From assembly GCA_004299555.1 (NCBI GenBank), contig SCQU01000023.1:1-64000 (forward strand): DNA of 64,000 bases. The letters run 5' to 3'. Each line of letters opens with the position of its first letter. Within the stretch, counting starts at the first letter, position 1. The position numbers and the translations under genes were made by a program. Of the stretch, positions 35,004-45,736 are shown piece after piece. Under the pieces are notes generated by a model. The model saw only the letters and a program-made list of their open reading frames with translations. It had not been told where the DNA came from and did not search any database. Source of the stretch: Rhodanobacteraceae bacterium. Lineage in GTDB: Bacteria > Pseudomonadota > Gammaproteobacteria > Xanthomonadales > Rhodanobacteraceae.

Positions 35004-35905
35004 GCGACTGCGAAATCATCGATCCGCGCTTCCGCGCCATGGTGCTGCCCAACGCGCCGCTGGAAAAACTGGCCGAGGGTTTTCGCTGGCTGGAAGGCCC
35101 GGTCTGGTTCGCCGACCTGCAGTGTCTGCTGGTCAGTGACATTCCAAACGATCGCATCCTGCGGTGGACCGCGTCCGGTGGCGTGTCACTGTTCCGCGCG
35201 CCCTCGCAGTTTGCCAACGGCCACACCCGCGACCGCGAAGGCCGCCTCATCGGCTGCCTGCACGGCGCCCGCTCGCTCGTACGCACCGAGCTTGATGGCA
35301 GCATCACAACCCTGGCCAGCCAGTACCAGAGCCGGCCGCTCAACTCGCCCAACGACGTGGTGGTGAAAGCCGATGGCAGCCTCTGGTTTTCCGATCCGCC
35401 GTACGGCATACAGACCGATTACGAGGGCGGCCGGCGGGCATCGGAACTGCCGGCAAACGTGTACCGCCTGGACCCGCACAGCGGCACGCTCAGCGTGGCC
35501 GCGGCGGGAATCGCAGGTCCCAACGGGCTGTGTTTTTCGCCCGACGAGCGCCGCCTGTACGTCAGCGACACCGGCCTGCAGTTCGATCCGGCGTCCACGC
35601 GCGGCATCCTCGCGTTCGACGTGGCCGCCGACGGCAAGTCACTTGCCAACCGCCGCGACTTTTTCAAGGTGGAACCCGGCGCCGCCGACGGCATCCGCTG
35701 CGACGAGGACGGCAACGTGTGGGCCAGCGCCGGTGACGGCGTGCACTGCATCGCGCCCGACGGCACCCTGCTTGGAAAAATCCGCGTGCCGTATCCGGTA
35801 TCGAACCTTTGCTTTGGCGACCGCCACCGCAGCCGGCTGTTCCTGTGCGCCGCGCAAACCCTGTATGCGATCTGGGTCAACCGCCGCGGTGCCCAACGGC
35901 CATGA
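35000..35905 (+). CDS. SMP-30/gluconolactonase-family hydrolase
   Basis: 301-residue six-bladed beta-propeller of the SMP-30/gluconolaconase/LRE family. The metal-binding Glu is in GFRWLEGPVWFAD, Asn and Asp ligands are in RPLNSPNDVVVKADGSLWFS and GPNGLCFSPDERRLYVSDTG. This family hydrolyses sugar lactones with a divalent cation. ATG 35000 overlaps the cupin stop, and the stop overlaps the next start (ATGA). Next to a GMC dehydrogenase it probably opens the lactone made by that enzyme. Confidence 0.9.
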   Translation: MSDCEIIDPRFRAMVLPNAPLEKLAEGFRWLEGPVWFADLQCLLVSDIPNDRILRWTASGGVSLFRAPSQFANGHTRDREGRLIGCLHGARSLVRTELDGSITTLASQYQSRPLNSPNDVVVKADGSLWFSDPPYGIQTDYEGGRRASELPANVYRLDPHSGTLSVAAAGIAGPNGLCFSPDERRLYVSDTGLQFDPASTRGILAFDVAADGKSLANRRDFFKVEPGAADGIRCDEDGNVWASAGDGVHCIAPDGTLLGKIRVPYPVSNLCFGDRHRSRLFLCAAQTLYAIWVNRRGAQRP

Positions 35906-36804
35906 GCCACGGGGTGCGGACCCTGCTGCGGATCGGCCGCAACAGCGCCAACCTTGCGCGTACCGTCGCGTTTTACCGCGACGCATTGGGCTTCAGCGTG
36001 GATGCAGCGCCCGCCGCACCGCCAGCATGGACACGCATCCCTGGCCTGGACGCCACGCCGTCGCGGTGCGCCCTGCTGTCGCTCGGCGCGCAGCAGATCG
36101 CACTGACCGAGTTTCCCGGCGCTGAACCCTACCCCGCGGGCAGCACCGCGTGCGATGGCTGGTTCCAGCACTGCGCGATCGTGGTCGCCGACATCGGCGC
36201 CACGCACGACCGCGTGCTGCGGCACGGTGCGCAACCGGTCACCCGTGGCGGCCCGCAGACCCTGCCGCCCGCCACCGGTTCCGTCCGCGCATTCAAGTTT
36301 CGCGACCCCGACGGCCATCCGCTGGAGCTCATCCAGTTCCCGCCCGGCAGCGGCGACCCCGGATGGCAGTCGGCGTCCACCGCGGGCCCGGCGCTTGGCA
36401 TCGACCACAGCGCAATCAGCGTGGCCGACGTCGAGCGCAGCATCCGGTTCTACGCCCTGCTCGGCCTGCGCGTGGCCGCACGCGGTGTCAACCGTGGCGC
36501 CCGGCAACAGCGGCTCGACGCCCTCGACAACGTCGAGGTCGACGTGGTCGCGCTGCAGGCCGCCGCGCGCACGCCACACCTTGAGCTGCTGGGCTACCGT
36601 ACGCCGCGCGGCCGCGCGGCAACGCCGCCCCCGACCGCGATTGCCGCCGACCGCCTGGTCTGGCGGGCCAGCGGGATCGACGCTTTGCTGGACGCGGTCA
36701 GCGACGCCGGCTACCCAAACGCCAGCGCCAGCGGCCGCGTGGACGGCACTACCGTCGCCCTGCTGCGCGACCCGGACGGACACCGGCTCGTACTGACCGG
36801 CTGA
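35902..36804 (+). CDS. Glyoxalase/VOC-fold protein (two domains)
   Basis: 300 residues with two vicinal-oxygen-chelate modules (about 5-150 and 163-300). Each begins with an R(S/T)(I/V)xFY motif (ARTVAFYRDALGFSVD and ERSIRFYALLGLRVAA) and ends RDPDGHPLELIQF or RDPDGHRLVLTG, the usual metal-ligand Glu position (Glu in the first, Val in the second). Metal-dependent catalysis may therefore rest on the first module or a dimer. Last gene of the doxX/cupin/lactonase operon, 4-base overlap with the lactonase. Possible roles are dioxygenase, isomerase or glyoxalase; none can be chosen from sequence. Confidence 0.85.
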   Translation: MSHGVRTLLRIGRNSANLARTVAFYRDALGFSVDAAPAAPPAWTRIPGLDATPSRCALLSLGAQQIALTEFPGAEPYPAGSTACDGWFQHCAIVVADIGATHDRVLRHGAQPVTRGGPQTLPPATGSVRAFKFRDPDGHPLELIQFPPGSGDPGWQSASTAGPALGIDHSAISVADVERSIRFYALLGLRVAARGVNRGARQQRLDALDNVEVDVVALQAAARTPHLELLGYRTPRGRAATPPPTAIAADRLVWRASGIDALLDAVSDAGYPNASASGRVDGTTVALLRDPDGHRLVLTG

Positions 36805-36897
36805 CCCGCGGCGACGGCGTCGCGGCCAGCCGCAACACCGTATCTACATCGGTTTGGTTACCATCGTCGGCTGATTGCCGTCACGAGACCGGATGAG

Positions 36898-39800
36898 GTG
36901 CCGCACCACTACCGCCCACATGCATGGTTGCGCAAGCTGCGGCTGCACCGCGCCACCGGCCGCGCCCCGCACGCAAACGCGCACACGCCGGCGCACGCCG
37001 CTCCGAATCCGGTGCTGCTGGCGCGCACCGCCCATGCACTGGCGCGCGAACACGACGAGTTGACGCGGGCGCCGCCCCTGGACCTTGGCCGCGCCCTGAC
37101 GCGGCACGACCACACGCTCGCCCACGCCTACAGCGTCGCCCGCAGCGCCGCAGCCAACAATCGCCGCATCGAACCGGCGGCGGAATGGCTGATCGACAAC
37201 GTCTACCTGATCCGCAACGAAATCCGCAAAGTGCGCGAAACGCTGCCGCCCAGGGTGTGGCGCCGCCTGCCGCGGTTCCGTGGCGAAGACGGCATGGTGG
37301 TGCCGCGCATGTTGCGCCTGCTGCGTGCGTGCATCGCCGGGCTGGACGGCAACGTGGAGCCCGCCGCGGTCGAGCGTTACCTCGCCGCCTACGAGCAGCA
37401 CTGCGCGCTGGACCTGGTCGAGCTGTGGACACTGCCGGTACTGGTGCGCGTGGCGCTGGTTGAAGGCCTGGCCGCCGACGCCGACGCCATCGCCCGCCGC
37501 CTGCAGGCGTATTCGAGCGCGGAGTCCTGGGCCGAACAGCTGATCGACATCGCCACCCACGCGCCCAACGACATGCTGGTCGGCGTGGCCGGGATGGCGC
37601 GCACCGACGTGTTCGCATCGCCGGCCTTCGCCGCCGAGTTCTACCGCCTGCTGGAAGGCAAGCATCCGGCGCTGAAGCTCGCGCTCAGCTTCGCCGAACA
37701 GCAGCTGGAACAGCGTGGCACCAGCGTGGCGCGGGTGATCGACGCTGAAAGCCGCAGCCAGGCCGCGGATCAGGTGTCGATCGCCAATCGCATCAACAGC
37801 CTGCGGCGGATGGGTGAAACCAACTGGTCGGAAATGATCGAACGGGTGGGCGCGGTCGACCGTATCCTCGGCCGCGATCCGGCCGGCGCCTACGCCGGCA
37901 TGGATTTCACCACCCGCGGACGCTACCGCCACGCGGTCGAATCACTGGCGCAGCGCAGCCGGCACAGCGAATGCGACATCGCCACGCGCGCGATCGAACT
38001 GGCGGCGGCCGGGTGCGGCTCCAACGGCGATCCGCGCGTCCGTCACGTTGGCTACTACCTGATCGGCGCGGGCCGCGCCGCGTTTGCGCGCGCGCTGGGC
38101 GCCCGCGCGGCGGCCGAGCATCGTTTCGCGGCGCGGCTGCAGCGCTGGCCGGCCACCACTTACATTGGCGCGGTCCTCGGCCTCAGCCTCATCGTCACCG
38201 CGCTGGCCCTGACCGGCTGGTACCAGCTGCCCGTCGCGTGGGACGTGATCCTGCTGATCGCGCTGTTCGTGGCTGCGAGCCAACCCGCGGTCGCCCTGGT
38301 GAACTGGCTGCTGGGGCTGCTGGTGCCGGCGCAACTGCTGCCGCGGATGAGCTTCGCCGGCGGCATCCCGGACGACTGTCGCACCCTGGTGGTGGTGCCG
38401 TGGCTGCTGGGCAGCGAGGCGGCGCTGGCCGAGCAGCTTGCCGCGCTGGAAATCCGCTACCTCGGCAACCGCGATCCCAACCTGCGCTATGGCCTGCTGA
38501 CCGATTTTCCCGACGCGCCGCAACGCGACCTGCCCGAAGACGTCGCCCGGCTCCGGGCCGCGACGCTCGGCATCGACCGCTTGAACGCCAAGTACCCGCT
38601 GGCCGGCAGCACGCGTTTTTACCTGTTCCACCGGCCGCGCGAATGGAACGCACGCCAGCTGGTCTGGATGGGCTTCGAGCGCAAGCGCGGCAAACTCGGT
38701 GACTTGAACCGCGTGCTGCGCGGCGCGCGCCCCGAGCGCTATTTCAGCGCGATCGTGGGCCGCCTGGATGCGCTGCAGTCCACGCGTTACGTCATCACCC
38801 TCGACGCCGACACGCGCCTGCCGCCGGAAGCCGCCCGCAAGCTGGTCGAGACCATGGCGCACCCGCTCAACCGCCCGTGGTTCAGCAAGGGCTCGCGCCG
38901 CGTGGTTGCGGGTTACGGGCTGCTGCAGCCGCGCGTATCGGTGACCTGGGACGGCGACCGGCCCAGCCGCTTCGCACGCCTGTACAGCGACGCGACCGGC
39001 CTTGACCCCTACACGCGCGCGGTGTCGGACGTGTACCAGGATCTGTTTGGCGAAGCGTCGTTCGTCGGCAAGGGCATCTACGACGTCGACGCCTTCAGCC
39101 GCTCGGTCGGCACGCGCTTCCCGAACGACCTGATCCTCTCGCACGACCTGCTGGAAGGATCCTACGCACGCTGCGGGCTGGTCAGCGACATCGAACTGAT
39201 CGAACACCAGCCCAACCGTTTCAGCGTGGATGTACGGCGGCGCCACCGCTGGACGCGCGGCGACTGGCAAATCGTGCAATGGCTGCTGCCGATCGTGCCC
39301 GGCCCGCGCCGGCGCGGCTTGCGCAACACGCTGAAGGCCCATCACCGCTGGAAGATCCTCGACAACCTGCGGCGCGGCCTGGTGCCGCTGGCGGTGATGC
39401 TGGTGCTGCTGCGCGGCTGGCTGCTCGGTTACCCGGCGTACTGGACGGTCGTGATCGTGCTGTTCCTGCTGGGGCCGCCGCTGCTGGCCGCGCTGACGCA
39501 GGTGCTGCGCAACGCGTGGCAGCGTGTGCCTCCGCGGCGCTGGCGCAACACCTGGCGCGGCATTCGCGATGAGCTGCTGCGCGACGTGTTCCAGATCGCG
39601 GTGCTGCCGTTTGAAACCTGGCTCAGCCTGGATGCGATCCTGCGCAGCGCCGGGCGGCTGCTGTTCACCCGCAAGCACCTGCTGGAATGGACCCCGATGA
39701 CCGACGCGGTGCGCGGCGCGGCGCGGTCGTTCCTGCAATACGCGCGCCTGATGTGGGTCGCGCCGGCGACCGCCCTGGCGGTGGGCGCGGCGCTCGCACT

Positions 39801-42800
39801 GGCTCCGCCCCTCATCCTGCCGGCGGCGTTGCCCTTCCTGCTGCTGTGGCTGGTGGCGCCGGCCATCGCGTGGTCGATCAGCCGCGTGCCGGCGCGCCCG
39901 CCGCTGCCGCTGGATGCCGCCCAGCAGGTATTCCTGCACGGCATCGCGCGGCGCATCTGGCACTGGTTTGAAACCTTCGCCGGGGCGGACGAGAACTGGC
40001 TGCCGCCCGACAACTGCCAGGTGTTTCCCGTCGCACAGGTCGCCCACCGCACCTCACCCACGAACATCGGGATGGCGCTGCTCGCCAACCTGACCGCGCT
40101 GGATTTCGGCTACGTCACCCACGCCGGCTTTCTTGACCGCACCCTGGCGCTGCTCGATACGCTGCGCCGGCTGCCGCGCCATCGCGGCCACTTCTTCAAC
40201 TGGTACGACACGCGCACCCTGCAGCCGCTGCTGCCCCGCTACATATCGAGCGTGGACAGCGGCAACCTCGCCGGCTGCCTGCTGGTGCTGGCCAACGCCC
40301 TCGAACACGGCGCGGATGCGCCGCTGATCCCGCGCACGCTGGGCCGCGGCCTGCGCGACACCGCGCGCCTCCTGGGCGAGCAACTGCCCGGCGTGGACGC
40401 CAGCGACCCGCATGCGAACCTCGCCCTGGCGGCAACCCTCACGGAAATCGACACCCTGATCGCCGACGCCATCGGCAACGCCGACGCCCTGCCCGTGCTG
40501 CACGGTCTCATGGCACGCGTCGCCGCCGAGGCTGGACGCCTGGCCGGGTTCAACACGGAACACGGCATTGGCGGCGAATTCGCGGAATGGACGCAGGTGC
40601 TGGTGCGTCAATCGGCCGCCGCGTGTGAAGAGCTCGATGTACTGGCACCGTGGCTGGCGCTGGGCGATTGCGGCAGCGACGACGAGGCGGTACGCGACCT
40701 GCTGGCCGAACTGGAACACAACCCGAGCACGCGGCGCGTGCCGGCACTCAGCCACGCGCTGACCACCCGCCTCACCGCCGCCAGCGGCGCCGACCCCGCG
40801 CCGGATCTCGTGGCCGCCCTTGCTGAATTGCAGCTCACCCTGGCCGAGCGCCGCGACGCCGCGCTGCAGCACGCGGCGACCTGCCGCGAGCTGGCGCAGA
40901 TGGATTTGTCGTTCCTGTGGGACGCACAGCGCGAGCAGTTCAGCATCGGCTACGACGTCGATCGCGACAAGCGCGATGCCGGCCGCTACGACCTGCTGGC
41001 CTCGGAAGCGCGCATCCTCTCTTTCGTCGCCATCGCGCAGGGCCAGGTGCCACCCACGCATTGGTTCAAGCTCGGACGCCTGCTGACGGTCGCGGCGGGG
41101 CGGCCGACGCTGGTGTCCTGGAGCGGCTCGATGTTCGAGTACCTGATGCCGAGCCTCATCATGCCAACCTGGCGCAACACGCTGATCGGCGATACCTGCG
41201 GCGCCGCGGTCGCCCGCCAGATCCGCTACGGCATCCAGCAGCAGGTACCGTGGGGCGTATCCGAGTCGGCCTACAACGCGACCGACGCCGACCTCGTCTA
41301 CCAGTACCGGGCGTTCGGCGTACCGGGCCTGGGCCTGAAGCGCGGGCTGGGCGAGGACCTGGTGGTCGCGCCCTACGCGACGGTGATGGCGCTGATGGTC
41401 GACCCGCAGGCCGCCTGCGACAACCTCGAGCGCCTGGCCGGCATGGGCGCCCTCACGCACTACGGCTTCTATGAAGCGCTCGATTACACCTCGGGCCGGG
41501 TCAGCGAAGGCGAGGATTTCGCGCTGGTCAAAAGCTGGATGGCGCACCACCATGGCATGAGCTTGCTGGCGCTGTCATTCCTCCTGAACCAGCAGCCCAT
41601 GCAACGCCGCTTCATGCGCGAGCCGATGTTCTCGGCCTACGCGCTGCTGCTGCGCGAAAAGATTCCCGAGGCGCGGCCGCGCCATCCGGCCACGCTGGAC
41701 CTCGAGCAGCCGCGCCAGACGCGCGCCCGCAGCCACGCGGAGCTGCGCGAAATCACGCGCATGGACACGCCGTTGCCGGAAGCGCACCTGCTGTCCAACG
41801 GCAACTACCACGTCATGCTGACCCAGACCGGCGCCGGTTACAGCCGCTGGCGCGGCCTGGCCGTCACCCGCTGGCAGGGCGACAGCACCCGCGACGATGA
41901 AGGCACCTTCATCTACCTGCGCGATGCCGAATCCGGCAAGGTCTGGTCGGCGACCTTCCAGCCGCTGGGCGACAGCGGCGGCACCTGCCGCGCGACCTTC
42001 TCGCAGGCGCGCGCGGAATTCCACCGCCGCGACTTTGGCATCGCGGCCGAATTGCTGGTCGCGGTGTCGGCCGAGGACGACCTGGAGCTGCGGCGGCTGC
42101 GCCTGACCAACCGCAGCAGCAAGACGCGCACCCTTGACGTCGTGAGTTACGCCGAACCGGTCCTGGCACCCGCCGACGCCGACGCCGCGCATCCGGTCTT
42201 CAGCAAGTTGTTCCTGGAAACCGAAGCCGTGCCCGAGCTCGACGCCCTGCTGGTGTGGCGCCGCGCCCGCGGCCCGGACGAACCGCATCCCTGGTTGCTG
42301 CACCAGATGACCACGCGCGGCGGGACGGTCGATGAAGGCAGCTTCGAGACCGACCGCGAAGCCTTCATCGGCCGCCTGCGCAGCCCCGCGGACCCCCTCA
42401 CCCTGGCGCTCGACGAGCCGGCCGCGGGCCACACCGGCGCGGTGCTCGATCCGATCGTGTCGCTGCGCCGGCGCATCCGCATCCTGCCGGGGCACACCGC
42501 GGGCATCGACCTGGTTACCGGTATCGCGCCTGATCGCGCGGCGGCGCTGGCGCTGGCGCGCAAGTACCGCGAACGCCACCTCGCCCAGCGGGTGTTCCAG
42601 CTCGCCTGGACCCACGAACAGGTCACGCTGCAACAACTCAACATGAGCGCGGTGGAGGCCCAGCGCTACGACCACGTCGCGAGCGTGCTGCTGTATGGCC
42701 CGATTGCCGCGCGCAACGTGTCCGACGTCGCCCTGCCCTCGCGGTCGGCGCTGTGGAAGCATGGCATCTCGGGCGACCTGCCGATCGTCCTCGCGCGCAT

Positions 42801-45681
42801 CGCCAACGCCAGCCAGATCGACCTGGTCCGCCACCTCATCCAGGCGCACGGCTTCTGGCAGGTGAGCGGGCTCGACGCGGACCTCCTGATCTGGAACGAA
42901 GAGCTCTCCGGCTACCGGCAGGAATTGCAGGACCACATCCTGTACCTGATCGAATCGGGCGCCGAGGCGCGCGGCGGCCAGGGCCGCGGACGCATGTTCG
43001 CGTGGCGGATCGAGCACCTGTCCGCCCCGGACCGCGCCTTGATGCTGGCCACCGCGCGCTGCGTGTTCTCGGGCGACGAAGGCCGCCTGCGGGACCAGAT
43101 CGCGCGCCTCGCGGCGGCCAACACGGAAGCCGCGCCGGACGCCCGCCTGTCGCGGCACAAACCGCAGCCCGGCAGCTACGCGCTGCAGCCGCCAACCGCC
43201 GAGGACCTGCACGCGTACAACGGCCACGGCGGCTTCCGCAACGACGGCGGCGAGTACGTCATGTGGCTGACCGGCGCCACGCCCACCCCGGCGCCCTGGT
43301 GCAACGTACTGGCCAATCCGGGTTTTGGCAGCGTCATCAGCGAGACGGGCGGCGCCTACACGTTTGCCGGCAACGCCCACGAGTTCCGGCTGACGCCCTG
43401 GTACAACGACCCGCTGCGCGACCGCTCCGGCGAAGCGCTGTGGCTGCGCGACGAAGCCACCAACGAGTTCTGGTCGCTGCTGCCGCAGCCGACCCCGAGC
43501 GGCGATCCATGGCGCGTGCGCCACGGCTTTGGCTACAGCGGCTTCGAGCACGCACACGCGGATCTGTACAGCGAGGTGACGGTGTTCGTCGCCCACACCG
43601 AGCCGGTCAAGCTCACGCTGGTCAGGGTCGTCAACCACGGCGACCGGCCGCGCCGCGTGTCGCTGACCAGTTACCTCGAATGGGTGCTTGGCGAACACCG
43701 CGAGCGCGCCGGACAGCACGTGCGCACCACGCTGGACGATGCCAGCGGTGCCGTGTTCGCGCGCAACCCATGGCACGACACGTTCGCCAGCCGCGTCGCG
43801 TTCCACCGGCTGGTCGCCACGCAGCCCGGCTTCACCTGCGACCGGCGGGCGTTCCTCGGCCGCAACCGCCCGTCCGGCGCGCCGCTCGGGATGCGCGTGG
43901 AAATCCTGGACGGCAACACCGGCGCCGGGCTGGACGCGTGCTCGGCGCAGCGCACGACATTCGAACTTGCGCCCGGCGCCGAACGCGAGGTGTTGATCCT
44001 GCTGGGCGCCACCACCGATGCCGCCGCGGCGCGTGAACTCGTGGGCGAGTTCGACGCCGTGGACGCCGCCCACGCGGAACTCGAGCGCGTGCGCCGCCAC
44101 TGGCGCGGCACGCTGGCGCAACTCAAGGTGCGCACGCCCGATCCGGCGGTCGACCTCCTGGTCAACGGCTGGCTGCCCTACCAGGTACTGGCCTCACGCC
44201 TGCTGGCCCGCAGCGGCTATTACCAGTCGGGCGGCGCGTGGGGTTTCCGCGACCAGCTGCAGGACACGATGGCGTTGCTGCACATCCGGCCGGCCCTTGC
44301 CCGCGCGCAGCTGCTGCGTGCCGCGCGCCATCAATTTCTTGAAGGCGACGTCCAGCACTGGTGGCATCCGCCGGGCGGCAAGGGCGTGCGCACGCGGATC
44401 AGCGACGACCTCCTGTGGCTGCCGTGGTGTACCGCCGAGTACGTCCGGGTCACCGGCGACGCCGCGGTGCTCGACCAGTCGACCCCGTTCATCGAGGGCC
44501 GTGCGCTGGCCGCCGACGAGGAATCGGTGTACGAGGAAGCGCGCATCAGCAACCAGCGTGCGAGCCTGTACATACACTGCCTGCGCGCGATCCACCACAG
44601 CCTGAGGTTTGGCGCGCACGGACTGCCGCTGATCGGCGGCGGCGACTGGAACGATGGCATGAACCGGCTCGGCATCCATGGCCGCGGCGAGAGCGTGTGG
44701 CTCGGCATGTTTTTGCTCGACGTCCTCGAACGCTGCGCGCCGCTCGCGCGTGCGCGCGGCGATGCCGCCACCGTAGCGGAATTTGCCACCGTCGCGGCCA
44801 ACCTGAAAGCCGCCCTGCAACGCCACGCCTGGGACGGCGACTGGTACCTGCGCGCATGGAACGACGCGGGCGTCGCGATCGGCTCGGCACGAAGCGACGA
44901 GTGCCGCATCGACTCGCTGCCGCAAAGCTGGTCGGTGCTGGCCAACGTCGGCGACCGCGCGCGCAGCGAGCGGGCGCTGGACGCCGTGCTCGCACAGCTG
45001 GTCGATAACGATGCCGGCATCGTGAAACTTTTCACCCCGCCGTTCGACGCGGGCCCGCTTGACCCCGGCTACATCAGGGGCTACGTACCGGGCGTCCGCG
45101 AAAACGGCGGCCAGTACACCCACGCGGCCGTGTGGGTGGCCATGGCGCTGGCGCAGCTTGGGCGCACCGACGACGCCTGGCGCATCGCGCGCATGCTCAA
45201 CCCGTTGCACCACACCACCAACCTGGACGCGGCGGCACGGTACCGGCTGGAGCCCTACGTCATGGCCGCCGACGTCTACGCCGCCAGCGCGCACACCGGC
45301 CGCGGCGGCTGGAGCTGGTACACCGGATCGGCCGGCTGGATGTATCGCCTGCTGACCGAATCGCTGCTGGGCCTCAGGCGCGAAGGCAACCGGCTGTCTT
45401 TCGAGCCACGCGTGCCGGCCGGCTGGACGCAATGGTCGGCGGACTGGCGCCACGGCGGTACGCACTACGCCATCCGCTTTGTGCGCGAGCCCGGGGCCGC
45501 CGCCGTCACCAGCATCACGCTCGACGCTGCCACCCACCCGGGCAACAGCATCGAGCTCGTCGATGACGGCCGCGCACACGCGGTGCTGGTGCGCCTCGAC
45601 GCACCGGGCCTGCCGGCCCCGGCGGCCACCGACACCGGTCGGCAAACGGCGCCCGCGGAGCGCCCGGGCGCCGCGCGTTGA
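36898..45681 (+). CDS. ndvB: Cyclic beta-1,2-glucan synthase (NdvB/ChvB/Cgs family)
   Basis: 2927-residue inner-membrane polymerase that starts, elongates, trims and cyclises periplasmic glucan; rhizobial and Brucella homologues are about 2830-2870 residues. After an N-terminal region there are helices near 421-480, a GT84 cytoplasmic glycosyltransferase with TLDADTRL (~634) and RRHRWTRGDWQ (~781), further helices near 827-863 and 952-1000, a glycoamylase-like module (GRPTLVSWSGSMFEYLMPSL; AHHHGMSLLALSFLLN) and a C-terminal GH94 phosphorylase-like region with GGGDWNDGMN (~2580). Start GTG 36898 follows GGATGAG. The next two genes are carbohydrate hydrolases in the same orientation. Gene symbol by family; linkage type is inferred. 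Confidence 0.93.
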   Translation: MPHHYRPHAWLRKLRLHRATGRAPHANAHTPAHAAPNPVLLARTAHALAREHDELTRAPPLDLGRALTRHDHTLAHAYSVARSAAANNRRIEPAAEWLIDNVYLIRNEIRKVRETLPPRVWRRLPRFRGEDGMVVPRMLRLLRACIAGLDGNVEPAAVERYLAAYEQHCALDLVELWTLPVLVRVALVEGLAADADAIARRLQAYSSAESWAEQLIDIATHAPNDMLVGVAGMARTDVFASPAFAAEFYRLLEGKHPALKLALSFAEQQLEQRGTSVARVIDAESRSQAADQVSIANRINSLRRMGETNWSEMIERVGAVDRILGRDPAGAYAGMDFTTRGRYRHAVESLAQRSRHSECDIATRAIELAAAGCGSNGDPRVRHVGYYLIGAGRAAFARALGARAAAEHRFAARLQRWPATTYIGAVLGLSLIVTALALTGWYQLPVAWDVILLIALFVAASQPAVALVNWLLGLLVPAQLLPRMSFAGGIPDDCRTLVVVPWLLGSEAALAEQLAALEIRYLGNRDPNLRYGLLTDFPDAPQRDLPEDVARLRAATLGIDRLNAKYPLAGSTRFYLFHRPREWNARQLVWMGFERKRGKLGDLNRVLRGARPERYFSAIVGRLDALQSTRYVITLDADTRLPPEAARKLVETMAHPLNRPWFSKGSRRVVAGYGLLQPRVSVTWDGDRPSRFARLYSDATGLDPYTRAVSDVYQDLFGEASFVGKGIYDVDAFSRSVGTRFPNDLILSHDLLEGSYARCGLVSDIELIEHQPNRFSVDVRRRHRWTRGDWQIVQWLLPIVPGPRRRGLRNTLKAHHRWKILDNLRRGLVPLAVMLVLLRGWLLGYPAYWTVVIVLFLLGPPLLAALTQVLRNAWQRVPPRRWRNTWRGIRDELLRDVFQIAVLPFETWLSLDAILRSAGRLLFTRKHLLEWTPMTDAVRGAARSFLQYARLMWVAPATALAVGAALALAPPLILPAALPFLLLWLVAPAIAWSISRVPARPPLPLDAAQQVFLHGIARRIWHWFETFAGADENWLPPDNCQVFPVAQVAHRTSPTNIGMALLANLTALDFGYVTHAGFLDRTLALLDTLRRLPRHRGHFFNWYDTRTLQPLLPRYISSVDSGNLAGCLLVLANALEHGADAPLIPRTLGRGLRDTARLLGEQLPGVDASDPHANLALAATLTEIDTLIADAIGNADALPVLHGLMARVAAEAGRLAGFNTEHGIGGEFAEWTQVLVRQSAAACEELDVLAPWLALGDCGSDDEAVRDLLAELEHNPSTRRVPALSHALTTRLTAASGADPAPDLVAALAELQLTLAERRDAALQHAATCRELAQMDLSFLWDAQREQFSIGYDVDRDKRDAGRYDLLASEARILSFVAIAQGQVPPTHWFKLGRLLTVAAGRPTLVSWSGSMFEYLMPSLIMPTWRNTLIGDTCGAAVARQIRYGIQQQVPWGVSESAYNATDADLVYQYRAFGVPGLGLKRGLGEDLVVAPYATVMALMVDPQAACDNLERLAGMGALTHYGFYEALDYTSGRVSEGEDFALVKSWMAHHHGMSLLALSFLLNQQPMQRRFMREPMFSAYALLLREKIPEARPRHPATLDLEQPRQTRARSHAELREITRMDTPLPEAHLLSNGNYHVMLTQTGAGYSRWRGLAVTRWQGDSTRDDEGTFIYLRDAESGKVWSATFQPLGDSGGTCRATFSQARAEFHRRDFGIAAELLVAVSAEDDLELRRLRLTNRSSKTRTLDVVSYAEPVLAPADADAAHPVFSKLFLETEAVPELDALLVWRRARGPDEPHPWLLHQMTTRGGTVDEGSFETDREAFIGRLRSPADPLTLALDEPAAGHTGAVLDPIVSLRRRIRILPGHTAGIDLVTGIAPDRAAALALARKYRERHLAQRVFQLAWTHEQVTLQQLNMSAVEAQRYDHVASVLLYGPIAARNVSDVALPSRSALWKHGISGDLPIVLARIANASQIDLVRHLIQAHGFWQVSGLDADLLIWNEELSGYRQELQDHILYLIESGAEARGGQGRGRMFAWRIEHLSAPDRALMLATARCVFSGDEGRLRDQIARLAAANTEAAPDARLSRHKPQPGSYALQPPTAEDLHAYNGHGGFRNDGGEYVMWLTGATPTPAPWCNVLANPGFGSVISETGGAYTFAGNAHEFRLTPWYNDPLRDRSGEALWLRDEATNEFWSLLPQPTPSGDPWRVRHGFGYSGFEHAHADLYSEVTVFVAHTEPVKLTLVRVVNHGDRPRRVSLTSYLEWVLGEHRERAGQHVRTTLDDASGAVFARNPWHDTFASRVAFHRLVATQPGFTCDRRAFLGRNRPSGAPLGMRVEILDGNTGAGLDACSAQRTTFELAPGAEREVLILLGATTDAAAARELVGEFDAVDAAHAELERVRRHWRGTLAQLKVRTPDPAVDLLVNGWLPYQVLASRLLARSGYYQSGGAWGFRDQLQDTMALLHIRPALARAQLLRAARHQFLEGDVQHWWHPPGGKGVRTRISDDLLWLPWCTAEYVRVTGDAAVLDQSTPFIEGRALAADEESVYEEARISNQRASLYIHCLRAIHHSLRFGAHGLPLIGGGDWNDGMNRLGIHGRGESVWLGMFLLDVLERCAPLARARGDAATVAEFATVAANLKAALQRHAWDGDWYLRAWNDAGVAIGSARSDECRIDSLPQSWSVLANVGDRARSERALDAVLAQLVDNDAGIVKLFTPPFDAGPLDPGYIRGYVPGVRENGGQYTHAAVWVAMALAQLGRTDDAWRIARMLNPLHHTTNLDAAARYRLEPYVMAADVYAASAHTGRGGWSWYTGSAGWMYRLLTESLLGLRREGNRLSFEPRVPAGWTQWSADWRHGGTHYAIRFVREPGAAAVTSITLDAATHPGNSIELVDDGRAHAVLVRLDAPGLPAPAATDTGRQTAPAERPGAAR

Positions 45682-45736
45682 CGTTGCGCTCACGACGTTT
45701 CCGGCACATTTCCCGTTTATTCATCAGGCACATTGC

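Noticed and set aside
41575-44121. 848-codon open frame antisense to the cyclic glucan synthase
   Set aside because: Shadow frame inside a well-supported gene; low-complexity Arg/Gly/Gln-rich translation, no motifs. The same applies to 3314-5437, 22-25 kb plus-strand and other long antisense frames.
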